Positions 12,142-24,792 of a DNA stretch of 52,500 nucleotides are shown piece after piece; the stretch's first letter is position 1; each line of letters begins with the position of its first letter. Source of the stretch: Anaeromyces robustus (taxonomy: Eukaryota > Neocallimastigomycota > Neocallimastigomycetes > Neocallimastigales > Neocallimastigaceae); the NCBI GenBank assembly GCA_002104895.1, contig MCFG01000176.1, positions 70,001 through 122,500 on the forward strand. The letters are read 5' to 3'. The notes under the pieces are model-generated. The model searched no databases, was not told the origin of the DNA, and saw nothing but the letters and a program-made list of their open reading frames with translations. Made by a program: the position numbers and the translations under genes.

Positions 12142-15100
12142 TTTTTTTTTTAATTATTATTATTATTTAGTTAAAAATAATATTTTTTGTTTGTTTTAAT
12201 TATTTAATTATTATATAATTTCTTTTTTTAATTATTGTTATTTGTATTTTTTTTTTTTGAATTTAATATTATTTTATTATTATTGCTTATAAAAAAAATT
12301 GAATATATTTATTAAAAATAACTTTTATTATATATAAATATATAATTTCTTTGACATGATTATATATAATGAAAAGTAATTGATTCTTTAAATATATATA
12401 TTTTAAAATTTAATATTCATAACTTTTAATTGCTTTATTTTATTTAATTTGTTTTATATTTTACTTTATTGAAATTGTTATATTTGAATTTATTTAATTG
12501 TTATATTTATTTTTTATTCTTATTTTATTTTATTTTATTTTATTTATTTGATTATTTAATTATTAATATCAAATCAATGATAATCAAAATTAAAAACTAG
12601 ATTTAAAATGTATAAAGATTTTTTTTTTAAAAAAACAAAAAAAATTTAAAATAAAAATATTCTTAAAAAAAAAAAAGAAAAATTTAAAAAAAACACTAAA
12701 AAAAGGGTTATTATATAGAAAACTTTAATAAATTAAATGGCTATCATAATATTAAATTTTAATTATTAATAAAATTCTATTCCATAATCTTAACAATACT
12801 AAAATAATAAAAAATTGGTAAAAATAATATTAATTTTTTTTTTTTTTTTTTTTTACTATCATGTTCATTATTATTTTATTATAATATTAATAATTAACTA
12901 TTATTTATTATTTTAATATTATATTATATTATATTAAATTATATTATATTATATTTAGTATTATTAGTATTAGTATTAGTATTAGTATTATTATTATTAT
13001 TATTATCATTTTTTTATTATTATTCTTATTATTATTATTATTCTTATTATTCTTATTATTATTATTGATTTTTGATTATTGTTATTGTTTTACAAGTAAA
13101 AAAATAGTAATATTATCCGTAATGCTAATATAATTGTATATACTATCATTATATATTATATCATATATTACAATATAATATAATATATTATTATATATTA
13201 TTATATTTAGGTTGAACAAAAAAATCTTAATATTATAATAGTAAAAAAAGTATCAAAATAATAAATATTAAAAAAGTAAATTACAATATAATAAATTTTA
13301 TATATTATAATATATTATGATATATTATAAAAAATATATATAAAAAGTTTAAAATAAGTAAATTGTGTAAAATAAAAAAATAAAAAATAAAAAATATAAA
13401 AAAAACTTAATAATAATAACTAAATAAAAAAAATTAATATACTATGTTACTATATATTATTAGTTAATATGAATATATTATACTAATTAATATTATTTTT
13501 CTATTAAACTATATTATTAATTAAAGTTTGATTAATATGTTAATTACTATATTTGTTAATAATATATAACTAATAAAAAAATAAATAAAAAATAATCATC
13601 AATAATATTTTATTATAAGTTTATGTATCATTTAAAAAGTTTATTTAATATAAGAATTATAAATTTAAAACATTAAATTTATATAATAAATATAATATAT
13701 TAGATTATATTATATTAATAATATTATATTAATTTCTATTATGATGATGAATAATAATATTAAAATAAAAAACTTTAATTACTTATTAAATTAATATAAA
13801 AAATTAATGTGATTTACTAATTATATATCATAAAATATATTCGTTATATTAAAATATATAATTAATATATTAAATTAATATATTAGTTTTAATATTATTC
13901 TTTCAAGAAAACCTTTCATTTTTTAAAAATTTATAGGTATTATTATAAAGATAAAAAAAAAAGAATAAAAACAAATAATTAAATGAATAATTATTTTAAT
14001 GAATAAATAAATAAATACAAGAAATGATTGATTTAAAGTTTTTTATATAAATATAATATATAATAATATATATTACATTATAATGAAATTTCATGGTAAT
14101 AACAAAAAAAATAAAATGATAAATAATAATTATATAAATGATTTTAGTATTTATTAATTATTTTTATCATTAATTATGGCATTTAAATATTAAATTGATG
14201 GTTTTAATATTATTATAAATAATATTTTACATAAATTTATGGTTTAATAATTAAAAACTTAATAAAACATTCATTAATATATATTAAAATATAATTATAA
14301 TATATGATATTTTATGCTATTATTATGTTAGAGAATAATAGTAGTAATATATAAAAGTATAATATAAATAAATATAAATATTAATAATTATAAAAAATAA
14401 GAATTATTCCTATTTATTATTATTATTATTATTACTATTATTACTAATATTATTTACTATTATTATTATGCCTCTTTATTATTATTATTATTATTATTAT
14501 TCCTAATAATTATTTTTATGGATTGGATTAATTATTAATAAATAAATTTTTAAAAAATATAGTTTAATATGAAAATATACAATATAAAACTTTATTTAAT
14601 ATAATTTCATATTAAATTTTTTTAATTTAATAAATAAAGTTTTATGTCAATCTTTTTTTTTTTCCATTTTACTTTTTATTGTTTCATTATTATTTTCCAT
14701 ACAATGCAAAATATTCCAAAATAAATTAAAATTTCTGAAAAATAAAAGTATTTGTTAATTAAATGAATAAATAAATAAATATTAAGTAAATAAATATACA
14801 TAAATGAATGGATAAATAAATAAACTTTAATTATTATATTAATAGTAATAATTAAAAAAAAAAAAAAAAAAAGGAAGAATATTAAAAAAAAAAAATTTAA
14901 ATAAAAAAAAAATTACATTAAAACAAACCAAATAAAAAAAAAAAAAAAAAAAAAAAAAGAAACAATAATAATTTATAATAAACAATAATTATAATAATTA
15001 TAATGTGTAACAATAAATATTTAATATTTAAATAATAAATTTAATTCAATAAGAAAAGTGGATACAAAAAAAAAAGGGAATTAAACTAAAATACTTTAAT

Positions 15101-16287
15101 ATAAAAAATATTAATAATGAATAATAACAATAATAATAATATTTATAATAATAATATTAATAATAATGCTAATATTTACTACAATATGGCTAAAAAAAAA
15201 AAATAAAATAATAATAACATAATATGACTAAAACAATTTATAATAATTTATAATAAGAATAATAATATCTTTTTTTTTTTTTAACTATTATTGTATAGAT
15301 ACAATAGTATTTAGCCATGAATATTGATTATCATAATTATTTTAATATAAAATATATATTAAAAATTAAATAATTAAAATATATTTGTATTTATAAATTT
15401 ATATATTTATATATATAAATTTCCAAAATTAATATTTTAATTTTAATAATAGCATTAATTAATACTTCTTTATTTAGGCAAAAATAATATATTTTTATAC
15501 TGAAAGTGGAGATAAAAAAGAAAATATTGTTTTCTTTTATTATTATTATTTATTATTTATTATTTATTATTTATTATTTATTATTTATTATTTCTTTTTT
15601 TGTATAATAGTAAATTGTAAATTGTATACCATAAAAGATAAAAAAAAAAATAAATGAAAAAGAAAATGATTTAATAATAAATAAATAAAAAAAGAAAATG
15701 ATTTAATAATAAATAAATAAAAAAAGAAATTGATATTGATCTAATAATAAATAAATAAAAAAGGAAATGATTCAATATAAAAAAAAGAAAATGAAATTAT
15801 GAAATAATAGCATTATACTAATATAAGTTATAATAAAAACTAATAAAAGTAACTGATTTAGAAAATCCTTTTTTTATTATTATTAATTATTAATTATTAA
15901 TTATTAATTTATTTATTAAAATAAAGTGAATTTTTTTTTTTATTATTATTAATTTATTGATTTATTGATTTATTGATTAAAATAAGGAAGATCTTTTTTT
16001 ATTAATATTAATTAATTTATATTTATTTTATCATTGAAATACCATTAAATATTAATTTTGTATTTACATTTTGCATTTTTTTTTTTTTTTACACTTTCTC
16101 ATAAATATAAATATAAAAAGAAATAATAATTAAATAATAATTAAACAATAATTAAACAAAAATATATATAATAATTAAATATTATAATAATAATAATAAT
16201 AAATACGTTATTTATAGTATAACAGAATATACATATATATACTTTTTTTTTCTATATCTAATTTAATAATAATAATTAAAATGAACT

Positions 16288-16460
<173 letters not shown>

Positions 16461-16966
16461 AAAAAAAAAACTTTTGAAGTTTCAATCCTTTTTTTTTTTT
16501 TTTTTTTTCTGTTTGTTTGTTTGTTTGTTTATTATTATTATTATTTATTTATTAAAAAAATTTTTTTTTTCCGGATTTCACAAAATAAATTAAAAGAAAT
16601 ATTTTATTATTTTACTTGATTATTGATTATTATTATTACTATTATTATTATATTATTTATTATTTTTTTTTTAATTTTATTTATTATTTATTATTATGAA
16701 ACTACGATTTATAAACTATTAATTATTTTATTTCTCACAAAATTTCTTTTGTTTATGAAATATTTATTTAAAAATAATAGAAAATAACAATAATAATAAT
16801 AATAATATAATAATAAATCAATAATGATAATATTGGATAAATAAATAAGATTATTATTATTGTTATTATTATAAAAATATATAATAATAGCATAACAATA
16901 TTAACATTACATCAAAATATTAAAGAATAATAATAATTATTATATAAGAAAATAAATATCTATATA

Positions 16967-17011
<45 letters not shown>

Positions 17012-17085
17012 AAGCATAATTCTTAATATTTTTCAATAAGTAACTATTATATTATTTATATTTATTAATAATTATTAATATTTCC

Positions 17086-17119
<34 letters not shown>

Positions 17120-17257
17120 ACTTCTTATTTATTCACAATAAATCATCATCATCACGACATCAATTATAAAAATAAATATGACCTTTTTATTTATTTAATT
17201 CTTAGGAAAAAAATCATTGGCTACCATTATAAATAGCATGATTTTTCTTTATTTTAA

Positions 17258-17362
17258 ATCATGATTTTTCCTATTCTAATCATGATTTTTCCTATTCTAA
17301 TCATGATTTTTCCTATTCTAATCATGATTTTTCCTATTCTAATCATGATTTTTCCTATTATA
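17258..17362 (+). repeat. 21-bp minisatellite, five copies
   Basis: Five head-to-tail copies of a 21-bp unit start at 17258, 17279, 17300, 17321 and 17342. The first four are identical; the last diverges only at its end. Each begins with the palindrome ATCATGAT and continues TTTTCC. A related half unit lies just upstream at 17236-17257. There are no variable spacers, so it is not a CRISPR array. Confidence 0.9.
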
Positions 17363-17879
17363 AATTAAAATTAAAATTTAAATATTATATAATCTACATA
17401 ATAATTATAATTATAATCATTATAATCAATAAAAATTAATAATATACTTAGTTATAACTATTGAAAGGAATTTAATTAATCTTATATATTATATACAAAT
17501 ATTATAATTTAAATTTTTTAAAATGGGAAATTTTCATATACCTAGAAAAAAAAAAAAAAAAAAAAAGATAATAATAACTTAAATAATAATTAATTTATTA
17601 TCAGTATAGTAATTTGATTTATTTATATATTTATATAATATTATTTATTTCATCATTCATTTATTTTTCATACTGTTTATTATTAATTTTTCTATGTGTT
17701 TTTCAAGTTTTTAATCATGATTATTAACCCTTCTACTCCAAGTATAATAGTTTTATATTGTGGTATGGTAATTATTCAATCCTCATAAAATAATATTTAG
17801 CATATTGAAACACACAAAGTAAAGTAAGGGCGTCGGTTAAGACATGGAATATTATTCCGATATTTTCCTATGAAATGTG

Positions 17880-18190
17880 AAATATCACATGATATATCTA
17901 TATAAAAAAAAAAAAAAAAAAAGATGTTTTCCAAATATTTAATATATAATTAAATTAAATATGATCTAAATAAATTAATTTGAAAAAAAAAAATAACATT
18001 ATACAAAAAAATTAATATAGTAATATATTAAATAAAAAAAATTAATAAAAAAATTAAAAAAAAAAAAATATTTTATAATTATTTAATAATTTAATAATTG
18101 ATGTAATCTTATAATATTTGTTAAGAAAAATATAAATTATAAATTATGAAAAAAAATTTCTTTATTATATGATATATTCATGTGATATTT
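17880..18190. repeat. Inverted-repeat pair bounding a 311-bp segment
   Basis: AAATATCACATGA (17880-17892) is the exact reverse complement of TCATGTGATATTT (18178-18190). With one single-base gap the match continues inwards for about six more bases. Another TCATGTGATA follows near 18209. The interior is AT-rich with no ORF. It could be a small inverted-repeat element (MITE-like) or chance structure. No target duplication was evident. Confidence 0.3.
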
Positions 18191-18996
18191 GAATATTGAA
18201 TATTGTCATGTGATAAATACCATAAATTTTATATATATATAAACATGAATTCTTATATTTTATTCTATCTAAAAATACTATAAATAAATTTTTAATAAAT
18301 AAAATTCATTAAAAACTAATTAGACAAACCATATTAAAATCCCCCAATAAAATTATTATTTCAATTTTTAAATTATTGTAAAGTTACAATTAATATTTTT
18401 AATTATTATTTAATTATTATTTATTATTAATTATTATTATTATTATTTATTATTATTCATTATTTATTATTTATGAATATTTATTATTATTTATTATTAG
18501 CATTATTTATTATTAGCATTGATATATTAAAATTATTTTGTTGTTTTACATGAATAAATAAATAAAAAAAATTTTTTTTTCTAATTATATTATTTAATGT
18601 GCAACGTTAGATATTATATTAGATTAAATTTATAATATAATTTTGATATTTTTTGACCGTTAAAAAACTTATTTTAAATTATATTTCTTGGTTTATCCTT
18701 AACATTTTATGTATATAAATAAACTTTTTATTTTTATTTTTATTTGATATAAAAATAAATAAATAATAATAAATTATCATCTAAATTTACACTATCCATT
18801 GTTTATTTTTTATTATTTGTTTGTTACACATTTTTATATATTATTATTAAATATTATTATTATAAAATATTTATTATTATTGATTTATTAATAGATCAAA
18901 TTTTATTATTAATAATAATAACTATTATTATAACTAATATTATCGTTATTATTATTATCATTATTTATATTTTATATATCCAGATAAATAAATATC

Positions 18997-19083
<87 letters not shown>
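18997..19083 (+). repeat. (TTA)n array
   Basis: About 29 uninterrupted TTA triplets, followed by interrupted TTATTATTATAG variants up to about 19170. Intergenic. Confidence 0.9.
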
Positions 19084-19084
<1 letters not shown>

Positions 19085-19966
19085 ATTATAGTTATTATTA
19101 TTATTATTATTATAGTTGTTATTATTATAGTTGTTGTTATTATTATTATTATTATTATAGTTATTATTATTATTTTTCCTTTTATATATATATATATATT
19201 TTTTCTGTAAAAATAAAACTAAAAGCTTATTTAATAAAATATTTATTATTTACAACCATTTCATTGGTTAAATCTTTCTTTTGACATATTGTTTATTTAA
19301 AGCCATTATAAAATAATTTTTCCCTTCATTTATATTATCTTTAGTTGATTTATTTTAACAAATAGTAAATTTTATTTTTATCTTTACTATTATTATTGCT
19401 ATTATTATAATCATAATTGTTATTTTTTTTTAAAAAAAAAAATAGATAATTCTATTTACTTATTATTCTTATAATTGTAATTATTATATTTTTCAAAAAG
19501 AAAATACTATAAAGTAATAATAGTAAAAACAATATAATATCTAATACAATACTATTTACAATACTATCATTCAATAATATAATAATATAAACAAAATAAA
19601 AAAAATAGGATTCGTATTTATTAATATTTAATGTAACTTAACCTTTTAAATAATAATAATAATAATATGAATAAAAAGAAAAATGTGAAAAATTCAAAAA
19701 AAAATAAAAAGAAATAAGAAAAATAAAAAAAAAATATTAAATAGTAAATATTATTAGATTATTAGAATTAAAGAAATCAATGCTAAAAAAAAATATATTA
19801 AAATTATAAATAAAATATTTTTTTTTTTAAATTTTAAACTATTGAAAATTAAAATTTGATTTTCATTTAATTAAAATAAATTGAAATAATTAATGATAAT
19901 TAATTTAAAAGTTTTAAAATTTTTATTTTAATTTTGTGTTTTATGATATTACCGTTGTTTCAACTC

Positions 19967-19999
19967 TAAATCTAACCCTATGTAAAGAGGTTAGATTTA
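19967..19999. other. 11-bp perfect hairpin with G+C-containing stem
   Basis: TAAATCTAACC (19967-19977) pairs perfectly with GGTTAGATTTA (19989-19999) around an 11-nt loop, CTATGTAAAGA. It stands in otherwise A/T-only DNA. It lacks the conserved 11-nt motif I know from Dictyostelium class I RNAs, so I do not call it an RNA gene. Confidence 0.4.
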
Positions 20000-20155
20000 T
20001 AATATTAATAAAAATAAACTATCATTTATCTTAAAAAATAATTCTATATATTATATAGATATTTATTAAAAGAAAATATATATTTATAACTTACAGAAAA
20101 GAAAAGAAAAAAGAAAATAAATAAAAAGATAATTTAATATAAAAATAATATTAAA

Positions 20156-20431
20156 ATTGGGTTTAATAATTTAATATAATAATTAAAATAATATAAAAGA
20201 TTAATGAAATCTTTTAATATTATAATTAGTATCATGAATATTTTTAATATTATAATTAAAATAATATAATAAAAGATTAATAAAAACTTTTAAATTGGGT
20301 TTAATAATTTAATATAATAATTAAAATAATATAAAAGATTAATGAAATCTTTTAATATTATAATTAGTATCATGAATATTTTTAATATTATAATTAAAAT
20401 AATATAATAAAAGATTAATAAAAACTTTTAA
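20156..20431 (+). repeat. 138-bp tandem duplication
   Basis: Two nearly identical 138-bp units (about 20156-20293 and 20294-20431) each begin with ATTGGGTTTAATAATTTAAT and contain the same internal words (TTAGTATCATGAATATTTT). A third, more diverged partial copy follows to about 20520. The high identity suggests a recent duplication. Confidence 0.85.
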
Positions 20432-21223
20432 TATTATAATTAAAAAAAAAAATAAAAAGATAAATGAAAACTTTTAATATTATAATTAATATGATATAAA
20501 AAGATTAATGAATATTTTTGATATTTTATCTCTTCTATTTAATATTAATTAATGAGTAAAATATTAAAATATTAATAATAAATGTGATAATTATTTAAAA
20601 ATTTTAATTTTTTTTTTTTTTTTTTTTACATTAATGAAAAGTTTATATTATTTTTTTATTTTAATTTTCTCATAAAAATATTACTTTCGTAATTTAATTT
20701 AAAAACTTTATTACATAATAAAAAAGAAAAAAGTAGGAAAATAAAATAAAATAAAATAAAACATGCAATAAGTGAATAGATAAATTAATAATTTATTGTT
20801 TTACATTTTTATATATGTTTTATTTTTTTTCCTACTTTTATATTAAACTATATTTAATATTTAATAATAATAATAATGAAAAAAAAAATATTACAATAAT
20901 TCTTGATTATTATTATTCTTTATAATTATTTTAGTACTTTCTTTTTATTAGACAAAACAATTATTTTATTATGAAGTTTAAAAGTAAAGTTAGTTAAATA
21001 ATGATAAGCATATAATATTATATATAATATAATTAATTAATTAATGTTAAAAAGTTTATACTTTTTTTTTTTATTTTATTTTTTATTATTTTTAAATAAA
21101 ATGAAAAAAAAAAATGATGCTTATCAAATGTTTCAAATGATTTATTTCATCATGGAAAATTCTTTATTTGGTATTTTTTTGTTTTTAAAATTTTTATATT
21201 TTTTAAATTTTAAATTTAAGTTT

Positions 21224-21300
21224 ATTGAATAATTAATTAAAAAAAAAAGTTATAGTTTATAATTTTATATAACTTTTTTTTTTTTAATTAATTATTCAAT
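21224..21300. repeat. 31-bp inverted repeat with 13-bp loop
   Basis: The left arm at 21224-21254 starts ATTGAATAATTAATT, followed by an A run and GTTATA. The right arm at 21268-21300 is its near-exact complement; only the A/T run differs (10 versus 12). The left arm overlaps the stop codon of a 62-codon ORF (21044-21232). Twenty bases upstream and inside that ORF, TGATAAGCAT (21002-21011) and ATGCTTATCA (21117-21126) form another inverted pair. Confidence 0.5.
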
Positions 21301-21429
21301 GATGAAATAATAAAAAGTAATAATATTTAGTATTAATATAAAACGTAAATGTATGAATAAATGATAACAATAACAATAATAATTTATAATAATAATAATT
21401 TATAATAATAATAATAATAATTTATAATA

Positions 21430-21432
21430 ATG

Positions 21433-21526
<94 letters not shown>

Positions 21527-21554
21527 AAGATAATAATAATAATAATAATAATAA

Positions 21555-21588
<34 letters not shown>

Positions 21589-21680
21589 AAGATAATAATA
21601 ATAATAATAATTTAGTATTAATATAAAACAAAATAAATTATTCAATAATGAAATAATAATAAATAATAATAATAATAATA

Positions 21681-21740
<60 letters not shown>

Positions 21741-22019
21741 CAATTAATAATAATAAATATTAACAACATTTGTGATAATAATAAATAATAAATAATGGTC
21801 AATTAAATAAACATTAATAATAAAATTAATAATTAATAAATGATGTTTCAAACTTTTTTTCTATTTTTTCTATTATATACTTACTATATTTATTTAAGTT
21901 TGTAATTGTAATTATTATAAAAATTTATTATAAAAGAATTATATACAGAAAATTTTTATAAAGTTTTACGGTGTATATTAATTATTATGGTATAAAATAG
22001 ATATACTCATTTTTTTAAC

Positions 22020-22085
<66 letters not shown>
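21430..22085 (+). repeat. Cluster of (TAA)n microsatellites
   Basis: Three TAA-triplet arrays at about 21430-21605, 21660-21740 and 22020-22085 are interspersed with TGA-containing variants. The segment TTTAGTATTAATATAAAACA recurs on both sides of the first array (about 21327 and 21610), so part of the array was duplicated with its flank. Confidence 0.85.
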
Positions 22086-22088
<3 letters not shown>

Positions 22089-22785
22089 TAGTAAAAAATA
22101 ATGATGATAATAATAAATAATGATGATAATAATAAATAATGATGATAAAAATAATTAATAATAGTAATAATAGATAATAAATAAATTAATAATAATAATG
22201 ATAATAATAATGATAATAGTAACAACAATTGATATATGATACTGAGAATATTAATTTGTTTTTGAATTTATTATATATATATATATAAAAATAATAATTA
22301 AGATATAATAAAGAAAGCTGTATAATGATAAAGGTGTTAATTAATAATTATTTAAATAATAATATTAAATTATAGAGAATATTTATTATATATAATATAA
22401 AAGAATAATTATTAATTATATAATAAAAAAGAATAAATTTTAAATTAAGGTTAAATTTCAAAATAAAAAATAAAAAAACGGTTTAAAAATATTTTATTTA
22501 TAATTTAAAATCAAACTTGATAAATTAGTAAAATGATAGTTTCCGTTAATATTAATAATGATATATTTTGGTGTTTGATAAATATATATTTACCAAAGTT
22601 TTTTAAATATAAATAATATATAAAGTTTTTTTCATCTATAGTTATAATAAAAACATTTCTTAATTATTTTAGTTAATAATTGTGTTTAGTTACAATAAAT
22701 ATATATATATATAGATATATATAAATGAATAAATATTATATATAACGGTTAAAACTGTAATATATATATATATATATATATAAAT

Positions 22786-22905
22786 AAACGGTTTAAAAGT
22801 GATAATAAAGTATAATAAAGACCAATGGTTTAAAATTGATATTAAGGTATAATAAGGAAAAACGGGCTAAAGGTGGCATTAAAGTATAATAAAGAAAAAA
22901 ACGGT
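22786..22905 (+). repeat. Degenerate 37-bp tandem repeat
   Basis: Three successive diverged units of 37 bp start near 22786, 22823 and 22860. A partial fourth starts at about 22900. They share the pattern (A)ACGGTTTAAA, then AAAGTATAATAAAG. Isolated relatives of the first half occur at about 22476 and 22745. The repeat lies about 300 bp upstream of the truncated ankyrin copy. Confidence 0.55.
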
Positions 22906-23220
22906 TCATAAAGTAATTTTATTAATAATTTTAACTTAATAAAATAAAATAAAATAAAATAAAATAAAAAATTTTCCGTTTAATATTATTTTAAAGTTTA
23001 ATAAATTTAGTCTTTTTTAAGAAAGAATGATTTACTTAAACACAAAATGTATAAAATAGTTTCATTTTAAAAAAGTATAAAAATGTTTCATAAGTAAATG
23101 TATAAAAAAAAAATTAATAATTTTATATCAAAAAAATTTGACCATTTATTATTAATAAATTTATTTAATCTTATTAAATATATATAATATAAAAAATATG
23201 AGTTTCAAATATATTTAAGA

Positions 23221-23568
23221 TGCCTGTATGAATAGACATGTTGATATAGTAAAATATTTAGTAGAACAAGGTGCAGATATAAATGAAGGAAGCGATAATG
23301 GTGATATATGTTGTCTGTAACCATAGTCATATAGATATAGAAAAATATTTAGTATTGGAACATGGAGCCAGATTATTTAAAGAAAATTATTTTGAATCCA
23401 AAAAAAGAGAATGGTTATGAGGAAAGAAATGTTGAAACCATCAATAATAATGATGTAGAGGATAATATTGATATTGAAGATTTTTTTATGAATGATAGTG
23501 ATAATGAATTCAATGAAAATGATTTATTAGACAGTGATAATGATAATGAATTCAATGAAAATGATTAA
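23221..23568 (+). pseudogene. 5'-truncated ankyrin-family pseudogene (left copy)
   Basis: This stretch matches the last part of the intact ankyrin gene (26451-26847) almost base for base. It begins abruptly inside an ankyrin repeat at TGCCTGTATG. A deletion of about ten bases removes part of the last repeat and creates an in-frame TAA. An extra A in a run further down shifts the frame of the tail. The acidic tail survives as an open frame from 23362 but with two copies of the NEFNEND unit instead of three. No start codon or upstream part is present. It is a remnant of a duplicated gene, not a functional CDS. Confidence 0.85.
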
Positions 23569-23621
23569 TGAAATTTAAAAAAAAAAATAAAGTAATAAAA
23601 AAAAAAAAAGGTAAAGAAGAG

Positions 23622-23731
<110 letters not shown>

Positions 23732-24475
23732 CAATTTAATTTATTTTATTCGGTAATTTTACCCAAATACTAAATGTGATAATTAACATTTCTTCAAATC
23801 AACCCAATATTCTTCAAAACGAACTATTCATTATTATTACTATCAGAGAGTCTGTCTTTGGCTTCTATTGTATAACACCATAAAAAATCCAACTTACAAT
23901 CAGAAACATCATTAAAAAAAAAAAAAAAAATTCATCAAAGTCAACAACTGTAAACGTTATTAAATAAGCAATTCATAATATCATTAAATATATATGTAAT
24001 ATATGTATAGCTATGTATTATTCTTGTTCATATTAAAATTTTTAATACATTAATTTTCTTCTTTTTTTTCTTAAAAATTAATAATGTTACATATTAAATA
24101 AACTTTTATATTATTATAATTTTAATTCATATTATACAAAAATGCTGCGCAACTGATATATATATATTTATATATATTTTATTTCTAATGTTTAAATATT
24201 TAATTTATTTTATAATTAATAACTCATTTAATGAGTATTTTTTTTTTTTTTTTTTTTTTTTCTTAATTATTATTTATTTATTTTTTTTTATTATTGTTTA
24301 TTTTATTTTAGAGTATTTTTTTTATTTTTTATATTAAATATTATTTATTTTTTAATGACGATTTATTATTACCAATATTTAAATTTATTTAATTGTTATT
24401 TATTTATTTACTTATTTATTTACTATTAATTAATAGTTTTTTTTTGTGTGAAATGTATTTTTTCCTAAATGCAAT

Positions 24476-24792
24476 TCTCTCCTCCCATAAATATGGTATC
24501 AAATTAAATTAAATATATAAAATAAATAAATTTGTGGAAGATCCATTTTTAATTTTTTTTTTTTTTATATTTGTGAATTTTTTATAAAAAAAAAAAAAAA
24601 AAAAGCTAAATAAGAAAAAATAAAAATAAAAATGAAAATAAAAATAAAAATAAAAATAAAAAATAAAAATAAAAATAAAAAATAAAAATAAAAATAAAAA
24701 ATAAAAAATAAGCAATAAAAATGTTAATTAGAATTAAAAACTAAATAAAAAATAAAATTTAAATTCAAATTTTAATCTAAAATATATAAAAA
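24476..24792. other. Upstream region of the ankyrin gene
   Basis: AT-rich leader with a run of AAAAAT-like repeats (about 24620-24705) before the start codon. CCCATAA at 24484-24490 resembles part of a Dictyostelium small-RNA promoter element, but no transcript-like segment follows at the expected distance. Confidence 0.45.

Noticed and set aside
15478-15600. Exon-like stretch after TTTAG reading AKIIYFYTESGDKKENIVFF
   Set aside because: It is short, runs into (ATT)n repeats at once, and no partner exon, start or homologous family could be seen.
17258-17362. Possible CRISPR array
   Set aside because: Units are contiguous without spacers and the organism is eukaryotic. It is a minisatellite.
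24476-24560. CCCATAA resembling the small-RNA upstream element of Dictyostelium
   Set aside because: One base of the element is off and no class I RNA or snRNA-like sequence follows at about 60-70 bp. It lies in the leader of the ankyrin gene.
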